DNA from: Bacillus sp. FJAT-44742
GTDB lineage: Bacteria > Bacillota > Bacilli > Bacillales > Marinococcaceae
NCBI RefSeq assembly: GCF_002797315.1
Contig: NZ_KZ454936.1
Span: 2,303,645 to 2,367,644, forward strand
Reading direction: 5' to 3'
Length of the DNA stretch: 64,000 bases
A model generated the notes under the pieces. The model did not search any database, was not told the DNA's origin, and saw only the letters and a program-made list of their open reading frames with translations. Position 1 is the stretch's first letter. Each line of letters begins with the position of its first letter. The translations under genes and the position numbers were made by a program. This document shows positions 35,192 to 44,121 of this stretch, one piece after another.

Positions 35192-36016
35192 ATGGATAGA
35201 CATTTAATTGTCCTTGACCTGGACGGAACTCTGCTTACTGACAATAAGACAATTTCAAAACGCTCCCTTCATGCATTACGGGAAGCCAGAAAAGCCGGAC
35301 ATGCTGTGGCCATTGCAACTGGAAGGCCTTTTCGAGCAAGCCAGATGTATTACCAGGAGCTTGCTCTCGATACTCCTATCGTCAACTTTAATGGTGCTTT
35401 TGTACATCACCCAGCCGATTACTCTTTCAAAGGGAAACATTCCCCGCTGGATTTAAATGTCGCTCAGACCATTATTGATACGTGCCAGGCATTTAACGTA
35501 CAAAATATTATGGCCGAAGTAGTCGATGACGTATACGTTCATGACTACGATGAGCAGTTTGTTGACCTTTTTTCCATGGGAACAAGCCCGGCAGCCTATG
35601 GGAATCTAAAACATATCCTAGATAAAGACCCTACTTCACTTCTCGTTTACCCGAAAGAAAAAGAAGACGCTGAACTTTTACAAAGCCTTCTGGGCAACAA
35701 GCATGCAAAAGGTGTTCATCAAAGATCCTGGGGAGCTCCTTTTCACATGCTTGAAATTATCAAAACAGGAAACAACAAAGCCGCAGGCTTGGAACTGGTC
35801 ACCGAATACTGCAACATTTCAATGGAAAACGTTATCGCTTTTGGAGATGAGGATAACGACTTGGAGATGATAGAGGAAGCAGGAATAGGAGTGGCGATGG
35901 GGAATGCAATATCTGAATTAAAAAACATCGCCAATGAAGTGACCCTCACAAACGAGGAAGATGGGATTGCTCTTTTTCTTGAAGATCGTTTAAGACTGCC
36001 ATCCCCTTCTCGATGA
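35192..36016 (+). CDS. Cof-type HAD-superfamily hydrolase
   Basis: 274 residues of the HAD IIB (Cof) type. Motif I DLDGTLL (VLDLDGTLLTDN, residues 9-16), motif II in AIATGRP, motif III K (about residue 195) and motif IV GDEDNDLEMIEEAGIGVAMGNA. These proteins dephosphorylate small phosphates such as sugar phosphates or FMN-type molecules; the precise substrate is not deducible. The start follows GGAGGG. Confidence 0.92.
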   Translation: MDRHLIVLDLDGTLLTDNKTISKRSLHALREARKAGHAVAIATGRPFRASQMYYQELALDTPIVNFNGAFVHHPADYSFKGKHSPLDLNVAQTIIDTCQAFNVQNIMAEVVDDVYVHDYDEQFVDLFSMGTSPAAYGNLKHILDKDPTSLLVYPKEKEDAELLQSLLGNKHAKGVHQRSWGAPFHMLEIIKTGNNKAAGLELVTEYCNISMENVIAFGDEDNDLEMIEEAGIGVAMGNAISELKNIANEVTLTNEEDGIALFLEDRLRLPSPSR

Positions 36017-36138
36017 GAGAGAACGAACTTTCTTTGTTCCCAGCTTATATCGTTCACTTAAAATAAAAAGTCAGGCTTCATTTTTAACAATGAGGCTTGT
36101 ACTATAGGAAGAGAAGGATTAGAGAGGGGAGAAATGGA

Positions 36139-36618
36139 ATGTTTGGCAAAACTAAAGGACTGAAGCAAGGAGATCCATGCCCGCCTTTTAGTCTCCCGGA
36201 CATACACGGGGAGAAGCATAACATTGAAAATTTTCGCGAAGAGGCTGTTCTTCTTTATTTTATGCGAGGAACATGGTGACCGAACAGCCGAAAAGAGCTC
36301 GGGAAGCTCACTGAGATTTATAATGAAATACGCAAGGAAAATGTTCAACTGTGGACTGTTTTTGGGCAAAAGCCGGAGCCAGTACAAGAGTATGCTCAAA
36401 AACATAAAGTCCCTTTTCCTATGCTGATTGATGAAGACAGGTCTGTTATTAAAAAGTTTGATGTCTACCAAAGCATCGGCATAGACGGGGCTAATATTGC
36501 AAAGCACAGCTTGTTCCTTATATCAAACGACGGTTTCATAACATACCGTTATGTGGGAAAAAGCCAATTTGATTTTCCTTCTGCAGCTAAAATTACAGAA
36601 GTGATAAAACAATCCTGA
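36139..36618 (+). CDS. Cytosolic redoxin with in-frame UGA at the active site (probable selenoprotein)
   Basis: Read through one UGA at 36277-36279, the frame gives 159 residues without other stops. Peroxiredoxin/AhpC-like signals flank it: GDPCPPFSLPDIHGEKHNIENF, LLYFMRGTW-U47-PNS50-RKELGKLTEIYNEI, VPFPMLIDEDRSVIKKFDVY and SLFLISNDGFITYRYVGKSQ. Relatives have WCPxC; here the first Cys is UGA and the second is Ser, so UxxS. No signal peptide; cytosolic. Start 36139 follows GAGGGGAG. Downstream of the UGA there is a hairpin with the same register as in the 33 kb gene. An alternative is a pseudogene with a nonsense mutation, but the full-length conservation on both sides argues against it. Confidence 0.8.
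36295..36309 (+). promoter_or_regulatory. SECIS-like hairpin after UGA47
   Basis: GAGCT, loop CGGGA, AGCTC: a perfect 5-bp stem with a G at the second loop position, the loop beginning 21 nt after the UGA. The core AGCTCGGGAAGCT shares 11 of 13 bases with the equivalent hairpin at 33040-33056. Confidence 0.65.
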
Positions 36619-36733
36619 CCCTTTTCTTCAACCTGTGATAAGATAATAATGTTTGTTTATACTACTATTTTTCTCATATATATTACCTAGAATGCCTTTT
36701 GATCGATTTTCTTTATGAAGAGAGGGAGCAGGA

Positions 36734-37186
36734 ATGAAAATTTACGAAGTGCCCAAGGATGCAGAACAGCCATTACGCGAGGAAATCGCCCAATTACTTA
36801 TGGGGCAGATGGATGCCCTAGGAGAAGAGAATGCTTACGACCTTCTCCTGAATGCAATCAATTTAGCTTTGGAAGAAGGATCACAAGCTCATATTTTCGT
36901 AGCTGAGAGTAATGGAAATGTGCTTGGGGTTGCTTTTTTAAATATTGGAGTAGGATTAAACAAAGGTGGATATTACCTTTGGCTTAATGATCTGTATGTC
37001 CATAAAGAGCATCGAAATCAAGGGATTGCAAAACGTCTTCTCCTAAAAATAATTTATTGGGCTGAAAACAATGATATTAAAGGAATAGAGCTTGAAACAG
37101 GAGTTAACAATGCGGCTACTAAAGCCCTGTATAATTCACTTGGCTTCTACGATGTTGTCTCTAAGCGGTATGGATTCCGGTTTTAA
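36734..37186 (+). CDS. GNAT-family acetyltransferase
   Basis: 150 residues. Acetyl-CoA-binding core LYVHKEHRNQGIAKRLLLKII (R/QxxGxA/G) and the C-terminal ETGVNNAATKALYNSLGFYDV are standard for small-molecule or protein N-acetyltransferases. Start 36734 follows GAGGGAGCAGG. Substrate unknown. The gene stands alone, ended by a terminator. Confidence 0.9.
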   Translation: MKIYEVPKDAEQPLREEIAQLLMGQMDALGEENAYDLLLNAINLALEEGSQAHIFVAESNGNVLGVAFLNIGVGLNKGGYYLWLNDLYVHKEHRNQGIAKRLLLKIIYWAENNDIKGIELETGVNNAATKALYNSLGFYDVVSKRYGFRF

Positions 37187-37188
37187 TG

Positions 37189-37217
37189 AGGCGGCCTTCT
37201 ACAATGGCTGCCTTTTT
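37189..37217 (+). terminator. Intrinsic terminator of the acetyltransferase gene
   Basis: AGGCGGCC pairs with GGCTGCCT (one G-U), followed by TTTTTT. Confidence 0.85.
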
Positions 37218-37250
37218 TAGGACTGTTACAGGCTCTTTAACAAATCCTCT

Positions 37251-37823
37251 TTATAGAAATCTCTCTTTTTGATAGTGAATAATCAACGTCATGACTGCCT
37301 GATCTTTCCCCCCATTTCTGTAAGAATGGTCAACGTTTGCCTGGAACCTGAACGCGTCCCCTTTCTTAAGCGTATATATCTTTTCTTGAATCATTACCTC
37401 CACTTCTCCCTCACTAATGAATAAGCTTTCTTCTACTCCATCCTGATGAGCATGAGAATGATAGTGACCGCCCCTTTTTAGTTTGATATAAAAGACTTCA
37501 AAGGACCGATCACGTTCCTTTGGGAATACAGGATGAACGACAAAACCACCATGGCCTCCGTCCAGCTCTTGAAGCTCCTCTGCTCTAATGTGTATAATGT
37601 CAGGCTTAGGCTCTTCAATGAATGTACTAAACGCTTCATCAAGGCCTGACGCTATCTTCCAGAGAGTACTGACTGTGGGATTGGAGATTCCCCTTTCAAT
37701 TTGACCGAGCATTGGTTTGCTTACCCCTGTCATTCCTGCAGCTTGATCCAACGTTAACCCTTTTCTCTTGCGTACTTCTTTTACCTTTCGTCCGATCAAT
37801 GTATTTAGTTGATTTTTTTCCAC
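37251..37823 (-). CDS. XRE-family regulator with C-terminal cupin domain
   Basis: 190 residues. An N-terminal helix-turn-helix (LIGRKVKEVRKRKGLTLDQ..AGMTGVSKPMLGQIERGISNPTVSTLWKIA, residues about 8-62) is followed by a cupin barrel (YHSHAHQDGVEESLFISEGEV, metal-like His at about 123-128) that probably binds a small effector. GTG at 37823 is chosen, since AAGGTGAT precedes it; the upstream extension to 37907 runs into the operator-like region. Divergent from azlCD, which it probably controls. Similar regulators control AzlC-type branched-chain amino-acid exporters. Confidence 0.88.
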   Translation of the reverse strand: MEKNQLNTLIGRKVKEVRKRKGLTLDQAAGMTGVSKPMLGQIERGISNPTVSTLWKIASGLDEAFSTFIEEPKPDIIHIRAEELQELDGGHGGFVVHPVFPKERDRSFEVFYIKLKRGGHYHSHAHQDGVEESLFISEGEVEVMIQEKIYTLKKGDAFRFQANVDHSYRNGGKDQAVMTLIIHYQKERFL

Positions 37824-37842
37824 TTTTATCACCTTGTGAAAG

Positions 37843-37860
37843 TGTATGCTATAACATACA
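37843..37860. promoter_or_regulatory. Candidate operator of the XRE-cupin regulator
   Basis: TGTATGCTATAACATACA is an inverted repeat (TGTATG...CATACA) between the divergent regulator and azlC. A related GTAT...ATAC element lies next to it (37869-37884). Confidence 0.5.
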
Positions 37861-37930
37861 ATAATATGGTATATTGTAACATACTTTTCTCTACATATAG
37901 ACAACAAAACGACTTGAGAGGAGCCTTGTC

Positions 37931-38665
37931 ATGAGAATTGCTCTTGCCTTTCCCGAAAATACGTTTGCGTCGGGAATAAGAGATGGGCTGCCTATTGCGT
38001 TAGGTTACCTTCCCGCAGCCGTAACATTTGGTTTCTTAGCTGAAACCACAGGCTTATCGATGGGGGAAGCCCTTGCGATGAGTATTTTTGTTTTTGCTGG
38101 CGCAGCACAGTACATGGCTCTGAGTCTCCTTGCCATTGGGACCGGCGCCTTGGAAATCATTTTCACTACGTTTATAGTCAATATCCGCCACTTTTTAATG
38201 AGTGCTTCTTTAAATGAGAAAGCAGTGCCTGACCATCCTTGGAAGAAGGCGGCCTATTCGTTTGGATTAACCGATGAAGTATTTGCTGTTACATCCACAA
38301 AAGAAGGGAATGTAACCTCTTCATATATATTTGGCGTATTTATCGTTTCCTACTTAAGCTGGGTGATTAATACAGGAGTGGGCCACACCGTAGGGTCACT
38401 TTTACCCGAAACGCTCCAGCAAAGCTTAACCTTTGCCCTTTATGCTTTGTTTATTGCCCTTCTCGCTCCTTCGCTCAAAAAACACAGGAAGGTCCTGGCT
38501 CTTGCGGTCTTTGCAGCTGTATTAAACGGAACGTTCAGTTTGTTTTTAGCCGAAGGGTGGTCCATCATTTTAGCAACACTTCTTGCCTCTATTGCTATTG
38601 AGTGGCTTGAACCTAAGAAAACGTCTCAGCAAAAATCAGATCCTATTAAAGAAAGGGGCCCTTAA
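37931..38665 (+). CDS. azlC: AzlC-family branched-chain amino acid exporter subunit
   Basis: 244-residue membrane protein: IRDGLPIALGYLPAAVTFGFLAETTGLS, MSIFVFAGAAQYMALSLLA and TTFIVNIRHFLMSASL are characteristic of AzlC (large LIV-E exporter subunit). About five to seven helices. It lies directly before azlD, 2 bases away, as in B. subtilis azlCD. Substrate is probably branched-chain amino acids or analogues by family. Ribosome site GAGAGGAGCC. Confidence 0.9.
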   Translation: MRIALAFPENTFASGIRDGLPIALGYLPAAVTFGFLAETTGLSMGEALAMSIFVFAGAAQYMALSLLAIGTGALEIIFTTFIVNIRHFLMSASLNEKAVPDHPWKKAAYSFGLTDEVFAVTSTKEGNVTSSYIFGVFIVSYLSWVINTGVGHTVGSLLPETLQQSLTFALYALFIALLAPSLKKHRKVLALAVFAAVLNGTFSLFLAEGWSIILATLLASIAIEWLEPKKTSQQKSDPIKERGP

Positions 38666-38667
38666 AC

Positions 38668-38973
38668 ATGTCATCTTCTCTTTTGCTTATCATTCTAGGA
38701 ATGGCAGTAGTAACCTATATTCCCAGAATGGTCCCTCTCGTCTTTTTAAACGCTAAAGCCATACCCCCAAGACTTGAGGGTATTTTAAAAAACGTCCCCT
38801 TTGCAGCACTGGGTGCTCTTATTTTCCCTGGCATACTCTTTATACACGAATCCCCCTGGTTTGGCGTTCTTGGAGCAGCTGCTGCATTCATTCTGGCTTT
38901 TTTGGGCGGGAACCTTATCCTCGTGGTCTTAGGATCAATTTTAATTCTTACGCTTCTTACGCCTTTTTTTTGA
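38668..38973 (+). CDS. azlD: AzlD-family branched-chain amino acid exporter subunit
   Basis: 101-residue membrane protein with four short helices; the YIPRMVPLVFLNAKAIPPRLEGILKNVPFAALGAL pattern is typical of AzlD, the small partner of AzlC. The ribosome site GAAAGGGGCC lies inside the end of azlC, indicating coupled translation. Confidence 0.9.
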   Translation: MSSSLLLIILGMAVVTYIPRMVPLVFLNAKAIPPRLEGILKNVPFAALGALIFPGILFIHESPWFGVLGAAAAFILAFLGGNLILVVLGSILILTLLTPFF

Positions 38974-39348
38974 TAAAATCACTGTCCCCTATGTAAATAG
39001 GTTCAGTGAATGACTAATGTTGATAAAATAAAAGCATGAAACTCCTTCGGGAATAGCATAAAAAGAAGATCCCTCAGGGTGTTTTTAAGCTGAAGACATG
39101 CACGTGCCCGTACTTGTACCCTAAGGGGCAAGCGAGCATATTTTTAGTAAAATCACCAAAAATATGAACAAATTTTAAAAGAAAAAAAACAGAGAAAGAG
39201 AGGCGACATGTCGCCGAAACCCGTCTTTCCTGCCGTTGAAAAGGCAGTCTACTTTCTTTTTCAGCCAAACAGACATGAATAAGCGGTTGAGTATTTCCTC
39301 CCAGATGACTAAAATATAACTACTGAACAAATAGGCAGGTGAATAAGA
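38974..39348. other. Intergenic region between azlD and ywqB-like genes
   Basis: 375 bases with a degenerate repeat copy (39034-39155), and a palindrome GGCGACATGTCGCC near 39204-39217. No gene recognised; short plus-strand reading frames lack ribosome sites. Confidence 0.5.
39034..39155. repeat. Degenerate intergenic repeat (copy C)
   Basis: CTCCTTCGGGAATAGCATAA, GAAGATCC, CAGGGTG, AGCTGAAGACATGC and CCTAAGGGGCAAGCGAGC appear in the same order as in copy B at 17284-17450. A shorter related end lies at 6760-6822. Confidence 0.6.
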
Positions 39349-40911
39349 TTGGTTTTCTCATCCCTACAAGACGATCGTATTTCCCCATCAGTCAGTCAGT
39401 TATTTTCAGAGCAGACTAAACAATCAGGGGAAAGACTCTTACATAAACAATTGCTTTTCATGGTCCATACCTCTTCATCTGTCTTTTCGGGACACGTCTT
39501 ACAAGACTGTGAACATCATATCCCTGTCTTTGACCGTATGGAGTTTACGAACTCCACATGCACGTGCAGTGCCCCATTCCCATGCTCACATCTGTGGGCT
39601 CTTGCGTTATTTAGCACACATTTAGGCGGCGAAGAAAAATATGCCCCTTATCATTCTTTCATGCTCAACGAGGCAGCAAGGCAAGAAAAAAGGGCAGCTA
39701 ATATTTTCCAAGTTTTTCAAGCACATAACGGTGAAAAAAACAAAAATCTAGCTGCAGACTGGCGGTTTATTTACAATGGGCAAAGTGAACCCAGCAAGAA
39801 AATTATAAGCTGTCTTACTTTCATAGAATCTATCTTCTCTTTATTCCATTCTTTTCCTAACAATGGAAGAGATACACATGACAAACACCTGAAAGAATTT
39901 TTATCGTCTTTCTTCCTTGAATGTGAGATTTTGTTTTTTCAAACAGAGGATGAACCAGACGAATTTCATGAATGGCTGACGAACTATTTATTTGATCAAT
40001 ACGCACTTTCTTTCTCTTTTTCCTATACTCCTTACCAGGCGTTACTGCTTTTATGGGCTATCTCGCGTCAACAACACACTCAGGTACATAAAATCGAGAA
40101 GCGGACAGCAGCTATTTCTAAAGAATTTCCGTTTGATTTATCTCCTGCCCTGGCTGCCTCGGCAATGGCCATGCATAAAGGCGAAAAAGAAAAAAGCCTG
40201 GGATACCTCGTTCCCTGGAAAGGCAGGCTGGAGCCGGAAGTACTCTTATTTCACTTACAATCCATGTATGCTTCAAGTGATTGGAGCTTCTTAGAAGCCT
40301 TTTTACATGAGCTTTTTACTGATCAAGCAATCTATCGTAAGACCCAGCTTCTTTTTTATAAGAGGGAGTTATTTTTACAAAAGTACAATCTTTCTCCAGA
40401 AGAGCTTGACCTATGGGATAAGTGGGTCGCCCGGCCGGGATTGCTGAAGTTTAACAAACAGCAAAAAAACTCTGCACTTTCCAAAGAACGAATCCTTGAG
40501 TATATTCTTCCAAGGTTAGAAGCCAGCCTTCAAGAAGTCGAAACCAAAAAGCTGTATGTCCGGCTTATCTCCCAGGAAAAGTTATACTCTAGAGGATTAA
40601 GACATTTATTGAGCATTCAAAAATCGCCAGGAAACATGACTGATGAAGAAAGGCAGCTGCTAGCAGCTTCTGAACACGATTTTCCCGAACAAACGCTGGC
40701 TCTATATCACCAATACTTTTTACAATGCATAAAAAAGAAAAATCTTACTGCATACCAAGAAGCCATCGTCCTATTAAAGAATATGAAGCGAATCTATATT
40801 TCTCTCGAACGACCGGAAGCTTTTCAGATTTTTTTAAACCAAGTCAAACAAAGATACAGTACGTATCAAGCCCTTATCAGGGAGTTGAAAGCCATTGAGC
40901 CAGCTAAATAA
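39349..40911 (+). CDS. ywqB: SWIM zinc-finger protein
   Basis: 520 residues. The SWIM motif CxCx5CxH is seen in STCTCSAPFPCSHLWAL (C71, C73, C79, H81); SWIM domains bind DNA or proteins. The remainder is helical without recognised motifs. Start is TTG at 39349 behind AGGTGA. The 3' end overlaps the SNF2-family gene by 17 bases, so they are co-translated; the pair corresponds to ywqB/ywqA of B. subtilis, by arrangement and domains. Confidence 0.8.
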   Translation: MVFSSLQDDRISPSVSQLFSEQTKQSGERLLHKQLLFMVHTSSSVFSGHVLQDCEHHIPVFDRMEFTNSTCTCSAPFPCSHLWALALFSTHLGGEEKYAPYHSFMLNEAARQEKRAANIFQVFQAHNGEKNKNLAADWRFIYNGQSEPSKKIISCLTFIESIFSLFHSFPNNGRDTHDKHLKEFLSSFFLECEILFFQTEDEPDEFHEWLTNYLFDQYALSFSFSYTPYQALLLLWAISRQQHTQVHKIEKRTAAISKEFPFDLSPALAASAMAMHKGEKEKSLGYLVPWKGRLEPEVLLFHLQSMYASSDWSFLEAFLHELFTDQAIYRKTQLLFYKRELFLQKYNLSPEELDLWDKWVARPGLLKFNKQQKNSALSKERILEYILPRLEASLQEVETKKLYVRLISQEKLYSRGLRHLLSIQKSPGNMTDEERQLLAASEHDFPEQTLALYHQYFLQCIKKKNLTAYQEAIVLLKNMKRIYISLERPEAFQIFLNQVKQRYSTYQALIRELKAIEPAK

Positions 40912-43882
40912 TATAAGTCCCCCTATCCTCCATATAACATACAGCCAGCCGGGCAAATGGGTGGCCTGGTGCGAGAAAGGATCCATGTCTCCCGCCACTG
41001 CCTACGGCAGGTTTCCCTTTCTTTTTCCTATAGAAGAATGGGCTCCCTTAGTTTTTTATGAAGAAAAAGAAAGTTATTTTGGGACAATGATTTCTTCTGT
41101 GGAAACAAAAGTAACAGTACCGGTTAAAAATGGCGAGGGGGAAAGTGAATCAGGGGTCTTTCAAGCTCTTCTTTCCTTTAATACCGCAAGCAATCATAGT
41201 GTAGAAAGCCTGTCTTCCTTTTTGATAGAAGGCGTCGCAATAGAATATAATGACCTGTTTTTAAAACGAGCATCTGCTCTTAGAAGCCAGGCGGAAGAAG
41301 GAAACATTCTATTAGGAAAGGACGCTCAGTACTGGCTTGACTTCTTCCAAGAAATGATTTCACTTTTAAAAGACAAGTCGTTTTTTCCGGGACAAGATGG
41401 ACATTGGTACCTGAAAGGCATAAACACCCAAAAGTGGTTTGAAGCTATGCCTCCTGCTGCGGCAGCGGCCGAAATATCTGACTCTCAAGAAAAGCGATTT
41501 CCTCCATTTCTATCAGATAGCTCTTTTTCACAGCTTACTCATCGGACCGCAGATTTCATTATAAGAAATACGTTAGAAAAAAATGATACACTGCGGTCAT
41601 CGCTTATAAAAGATATGGAGCACATGGATGCCCAACGGCATCTTGACCCTGGCTTTTCAAAAGATACTCCATGGGATCCTGAGCAAAAGCCGCTATTGTC
41701 TTGGTTTCAACCGTATCCCTTCCAACTTGCTGTTTCTATTACTGAACCCGTAAACATGTCTAAAGAGTGGGAGATGGAAATCTTTTTACAGGATAAAACT
41801 TCCTCTGATGTTACAGTAAATATAGAAGACATTTCTCGAGGGCTTCACCCTTGGAAAGAAAACCCTGTTCCTTACTTTATCCGGGCGCTGAAGGATCTTA
41901 AAGAGATTGCTCCTTCCCTTCAAGAATTTTCTCTCCATAAAGGAAGGATACGCTTATCAAGGGCTGAGGCTGGCATCTTTTTACTTCAAGAAGCGGGTGA
42001 ATTGAAGAAGCAGGATATCGCTGTACTGGTTCCTAAATCTGTTACCATTAAAAAACAGCCCGATAACATAATCATGAAGGGTCAGCCTTACCATTCGACA
42101 GTAGACCCCCTGATCAACTGGGATGATCCAGCTTCTTTACAATATGACATTCAAATTGGGGATTTCATGCTGCCAAAAGAAGAATTTCTTCTTCTTATTG
42201 AGCAGCAGGAACGAATCCTTACCTGGAATAATCAATGGGTTGTATGGGATCCTGACCTCATGGAAGCATGGTACAAGAAGATTCAGCAGCAACCTATGCA
42301 GCAAGTCATGAAAATGGCAGTACGAGACGTGGAAAGCTCTTCCTCTGTTTCTAAAGAGGAGTGGTACTCTGCCTGGGAAGGAGATATATCAACATTGTTG
42401 GAAAGAGCTTACCGACAGGATCCTGTGTTACTATCTCCTCCAGCATCCTTTAAGGGAGAACTTCGACCTTATCAGCATGCCGGATACTCCTGGCTTATCC
42501 AGCAAAGGCGGCTCGGTCTTGGCTGCTGTCTTGCTGATGACATGGGGCTTGGAAAAACAGTACAGACGATTGCATATATAGTTACTGTTCTTTCCCAAAA
42601 TAGCCGTCTCTCTTCCTCTCCTTTTCTATTACTTGCACCTACTTCTTTAATTGAAAATTGGAAGGAAGAATTTCAACAATTTGCTCCTTTTACAAACGTT
42701 CACGTTCACTATGGAAAAGACAGGTCTGTGACAAGCGAGGAACTTCTCAGCCAGAACGCTGATGTGATCATTACTTCCTATGGGCTGGCGGCTAGAGACG
42801 AGAACATCCTAAAAGCTATTATCTGGAACGGTCTGATTTTTGATGAGGCCCAGTATCTTAAAAATCTGCAGTCAAAACAAAGAAAGAGTGCAGCAAAGCT
42901 TAAAGCTGTTCATAAAGTCGCCTTAACCGGTACACCAGTTGAAAATCGTCTCCATGAACTGTGGTCAATTCTTGACCTGTTAAACAGAGGATACCTTGGA
43001 TCAAAAGCTCAATTTGAAAAAGACATTATCCAACCCTTGCAAGATGATAAGGAAGAAAAAAAGCAACAGGCAATACAAAAACTGCAAACTCTTATTGCCC
43101 CCTGCCTATTACGAAGAAAAAAGAGCGATGACTCCTTACACCTTCAGCTTCCAAAGAAAAAGGAACAAACTCATTTACTTGGCTTAACAGAAGAGCAGGC
43201 GGCTTTATATCAAGCCGTTGTTAATAACTTACTCCGGGGAGTACAGGGAAAAAATGAGACAGCACGAAGAGGAGCAGTTTTTGCAGCTTTTACACATCTT
43301 AAGCAAATATGTAATCATCCAGCTCAATATTTAAAACAAAAAAGATTAGAATCTCACCGTTCCAAGAAATGGGATTATTTTCTTTATCTCCTTGATAATA
43401 TTAAAAACCTGGATGAAAAAGTCCTTGTCTTTACACAATATACAGAAATGGGCTCCTTAATAGAAAAAGAGCTCAATTATCACATGGATATACCTGTATT
43501 CTACTTGTATGGTTCTTTGTCCAGGCATGCAAGAGAAAACCAAATTAAGATGTTCAAAGAACACGAGGGGTGTGCAGTTTTTATTCTTTCCTTAAAAGCC
43601 GGTGGCGTGGGGCTTAATTTGACAGAAGCTACTCATGTTATTCATTATGACCGCTGGTGGAATCCTGCTGTTGAACAACAAGCAACAGACAGAGCATATC
43701 GTCTTGGCCAAACTTCAGACGTTACCGTCCACACTCTCGTTGTAAAAGGAACTATTGAAGAAAAAATTGATCGGCTGATCAAGGACAAAAAAACACTAAA
43801 TGATGAAGTACTTGCTAATAACCTTCCTCTGTTTGACAAATCAACAGAAGATGAACTAGCAAGATGGTTTCAACTGGAATAA
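40895..43882 (+). CDS. ywqA: SNF2-family DNA-dependent ATPase/helicase
   Basis: 995 residues. A long N-terminal region precedes a Swi2/Snf2 motor: motif I DDMGLGKTVQ at about residue 548, DEAQ (LIFDEAQYLKN) at about 649, LTGTPVENRLHELWS at about 679, and the C-terminal lobe KVLVFTQYTEMG, LSLKAGGVGLNLTEATHVIHYDRWWNPAVEQQATDRAYRLGQ. It translocates on double-stranded DNA and may remodel protein-DNA complexes; the biological role is unknown. Overlaps the SWIM gene by 17 bases. Start TTG at 40895; ribosome site GGGAG. Confidence 0.9.
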   Translation: MSQLNNISPPILHITYSQPGKWVAWCEKGSMSPATAYGRFPFLFPIEEWAPLVFYEEKESYFGTMISSVETKVTVPVKNGEGESESGVFQALLSFNTASNHSVESLSSFLIEGVAIEYNDLFLKRASALRSQAEEGNILLGKDAQYWLDFFQEMISLLKDKSFFPGQDGHWYLKGINTQKWFEAMPPAAAAAEISDSQEKRFPPFLSDSSFSQLTHRTADFIIRNTLEKNDTLRSSLIKDMEHMDAQRHLDPGFSKDTPWDPEQKPLLSWFQPYPFQLAVSITEPVNMSKEWEMEIFLQDKTSSDVTVNIEDISRGLHPWKENPVPYFIRALKDLKEIAPSLQEFSLHKGRIRLSRAEAGIFLLQEAGELKKQDIAVLVPKSVTIKKQPDNIIMKGQPYHSTVDPLINWDDPASLQYDIQIGDFMLPKEEFLLLIEQQERILTWNNQWVVWDPDLMEAWYKKIQQQPMQQVMKMAVRDVESSSSVSKEEWYSAWEGDISTLLERAYRQDPVLLSPPASFKGELRPYQHAGYSWLIQQRRLGLGCCLADDMGLGKTVQTIAYIVTVLSQNSRLSSSPFLLLAPTSLIENWKEEFQQFAPFTNVHVHYGKDRSVTSEELLSQNADVIITSYGLAARDENILKAIIWNGLIFDEAQYLKNLQSKQRKSAAKLKAVHKVALTGTPVENRLHELWSILDLLNRGYLGSKAQFEKDIIQPLQDDKEEKKQQAIQKLQTLIAPCLLRRKKSDDSLHLQLPKKKEQTHLLGLTEEQAALYQAVVNNLLRGVQGKNETARRGAVFAAFTHLKQICNHPAQYLKQKRLESHRSKKWDYFLYLLDNIKNLDEKVLVFTQYTEMGSLIEKELNYHMDIPVFYLYGSLSRHARENQIKMFKEHEGCAVFILSLKAGGVGLNLTEATHVIHYDRWWNPAVEQQATDRAYRLGQTSDVTVHTLVVKGTIEEKIDRLIKDKKTLNDEVLANNLPLFDKSTEDELARWFQLE

Positions 43883-43898
43883 GTGAGGAGGCAGGCGA

Positions 43899-44060
43899 AT
43901 GAATAATATAACAAAAGAGCCCTGGAAAACTTATTGGTACGGTACAAAACCTATTCCGTCCCCCCACTCTGATGATAAAAACAATGTAAACCTTTCTCAG
44001 CCAGAAGATATAAATAAACTTTGGAGCTCCTGCATAGAAAAGATTGCAAAGCATATATAA
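43899..44060 (+). CDS. 53-residue protein downstream of the SNF2 gene
   Basis: ATG 43899, preceded by GAGGAGGCAGGCGA, encodes MNNITKEPWKTYWYGTKPIP ... SQPEDINKLWSSCIEKIAKHI. Soluble, Trp-rich, with a single Cys. No family recognised. Only 16 bases separate it from the SNF2 stop, so it is likely the third gene of the SWIM-SNF2 operon. Confidence 0.65.
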   Translation: MNNITKEPWKTYWYGTKPIPSPHSDDKNNVNLSQPEDINKLWSSCIEKIAKHI

Positions 44061-44121
44061 ATAGTTTCCAACCATCAATCGAGATTGAAAATGTGGCACA
44101 ATATAAAAAGAGACCGTGACA

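Noticed and set aside
36097-36279. Treating the 36.1 kb redoxin as a pseudogene
   Set aside because: Only one stop, exactly on the catalytic Cys, with full conservation downstream and a matching hairpin; a selenocysteine reading is more economical, though not proven.
39204-39217. Palindrome GGCGACATGTCGCC as an operator
   Set aside because: No regulator or promoter is associated with it, and only one copy was noticed.
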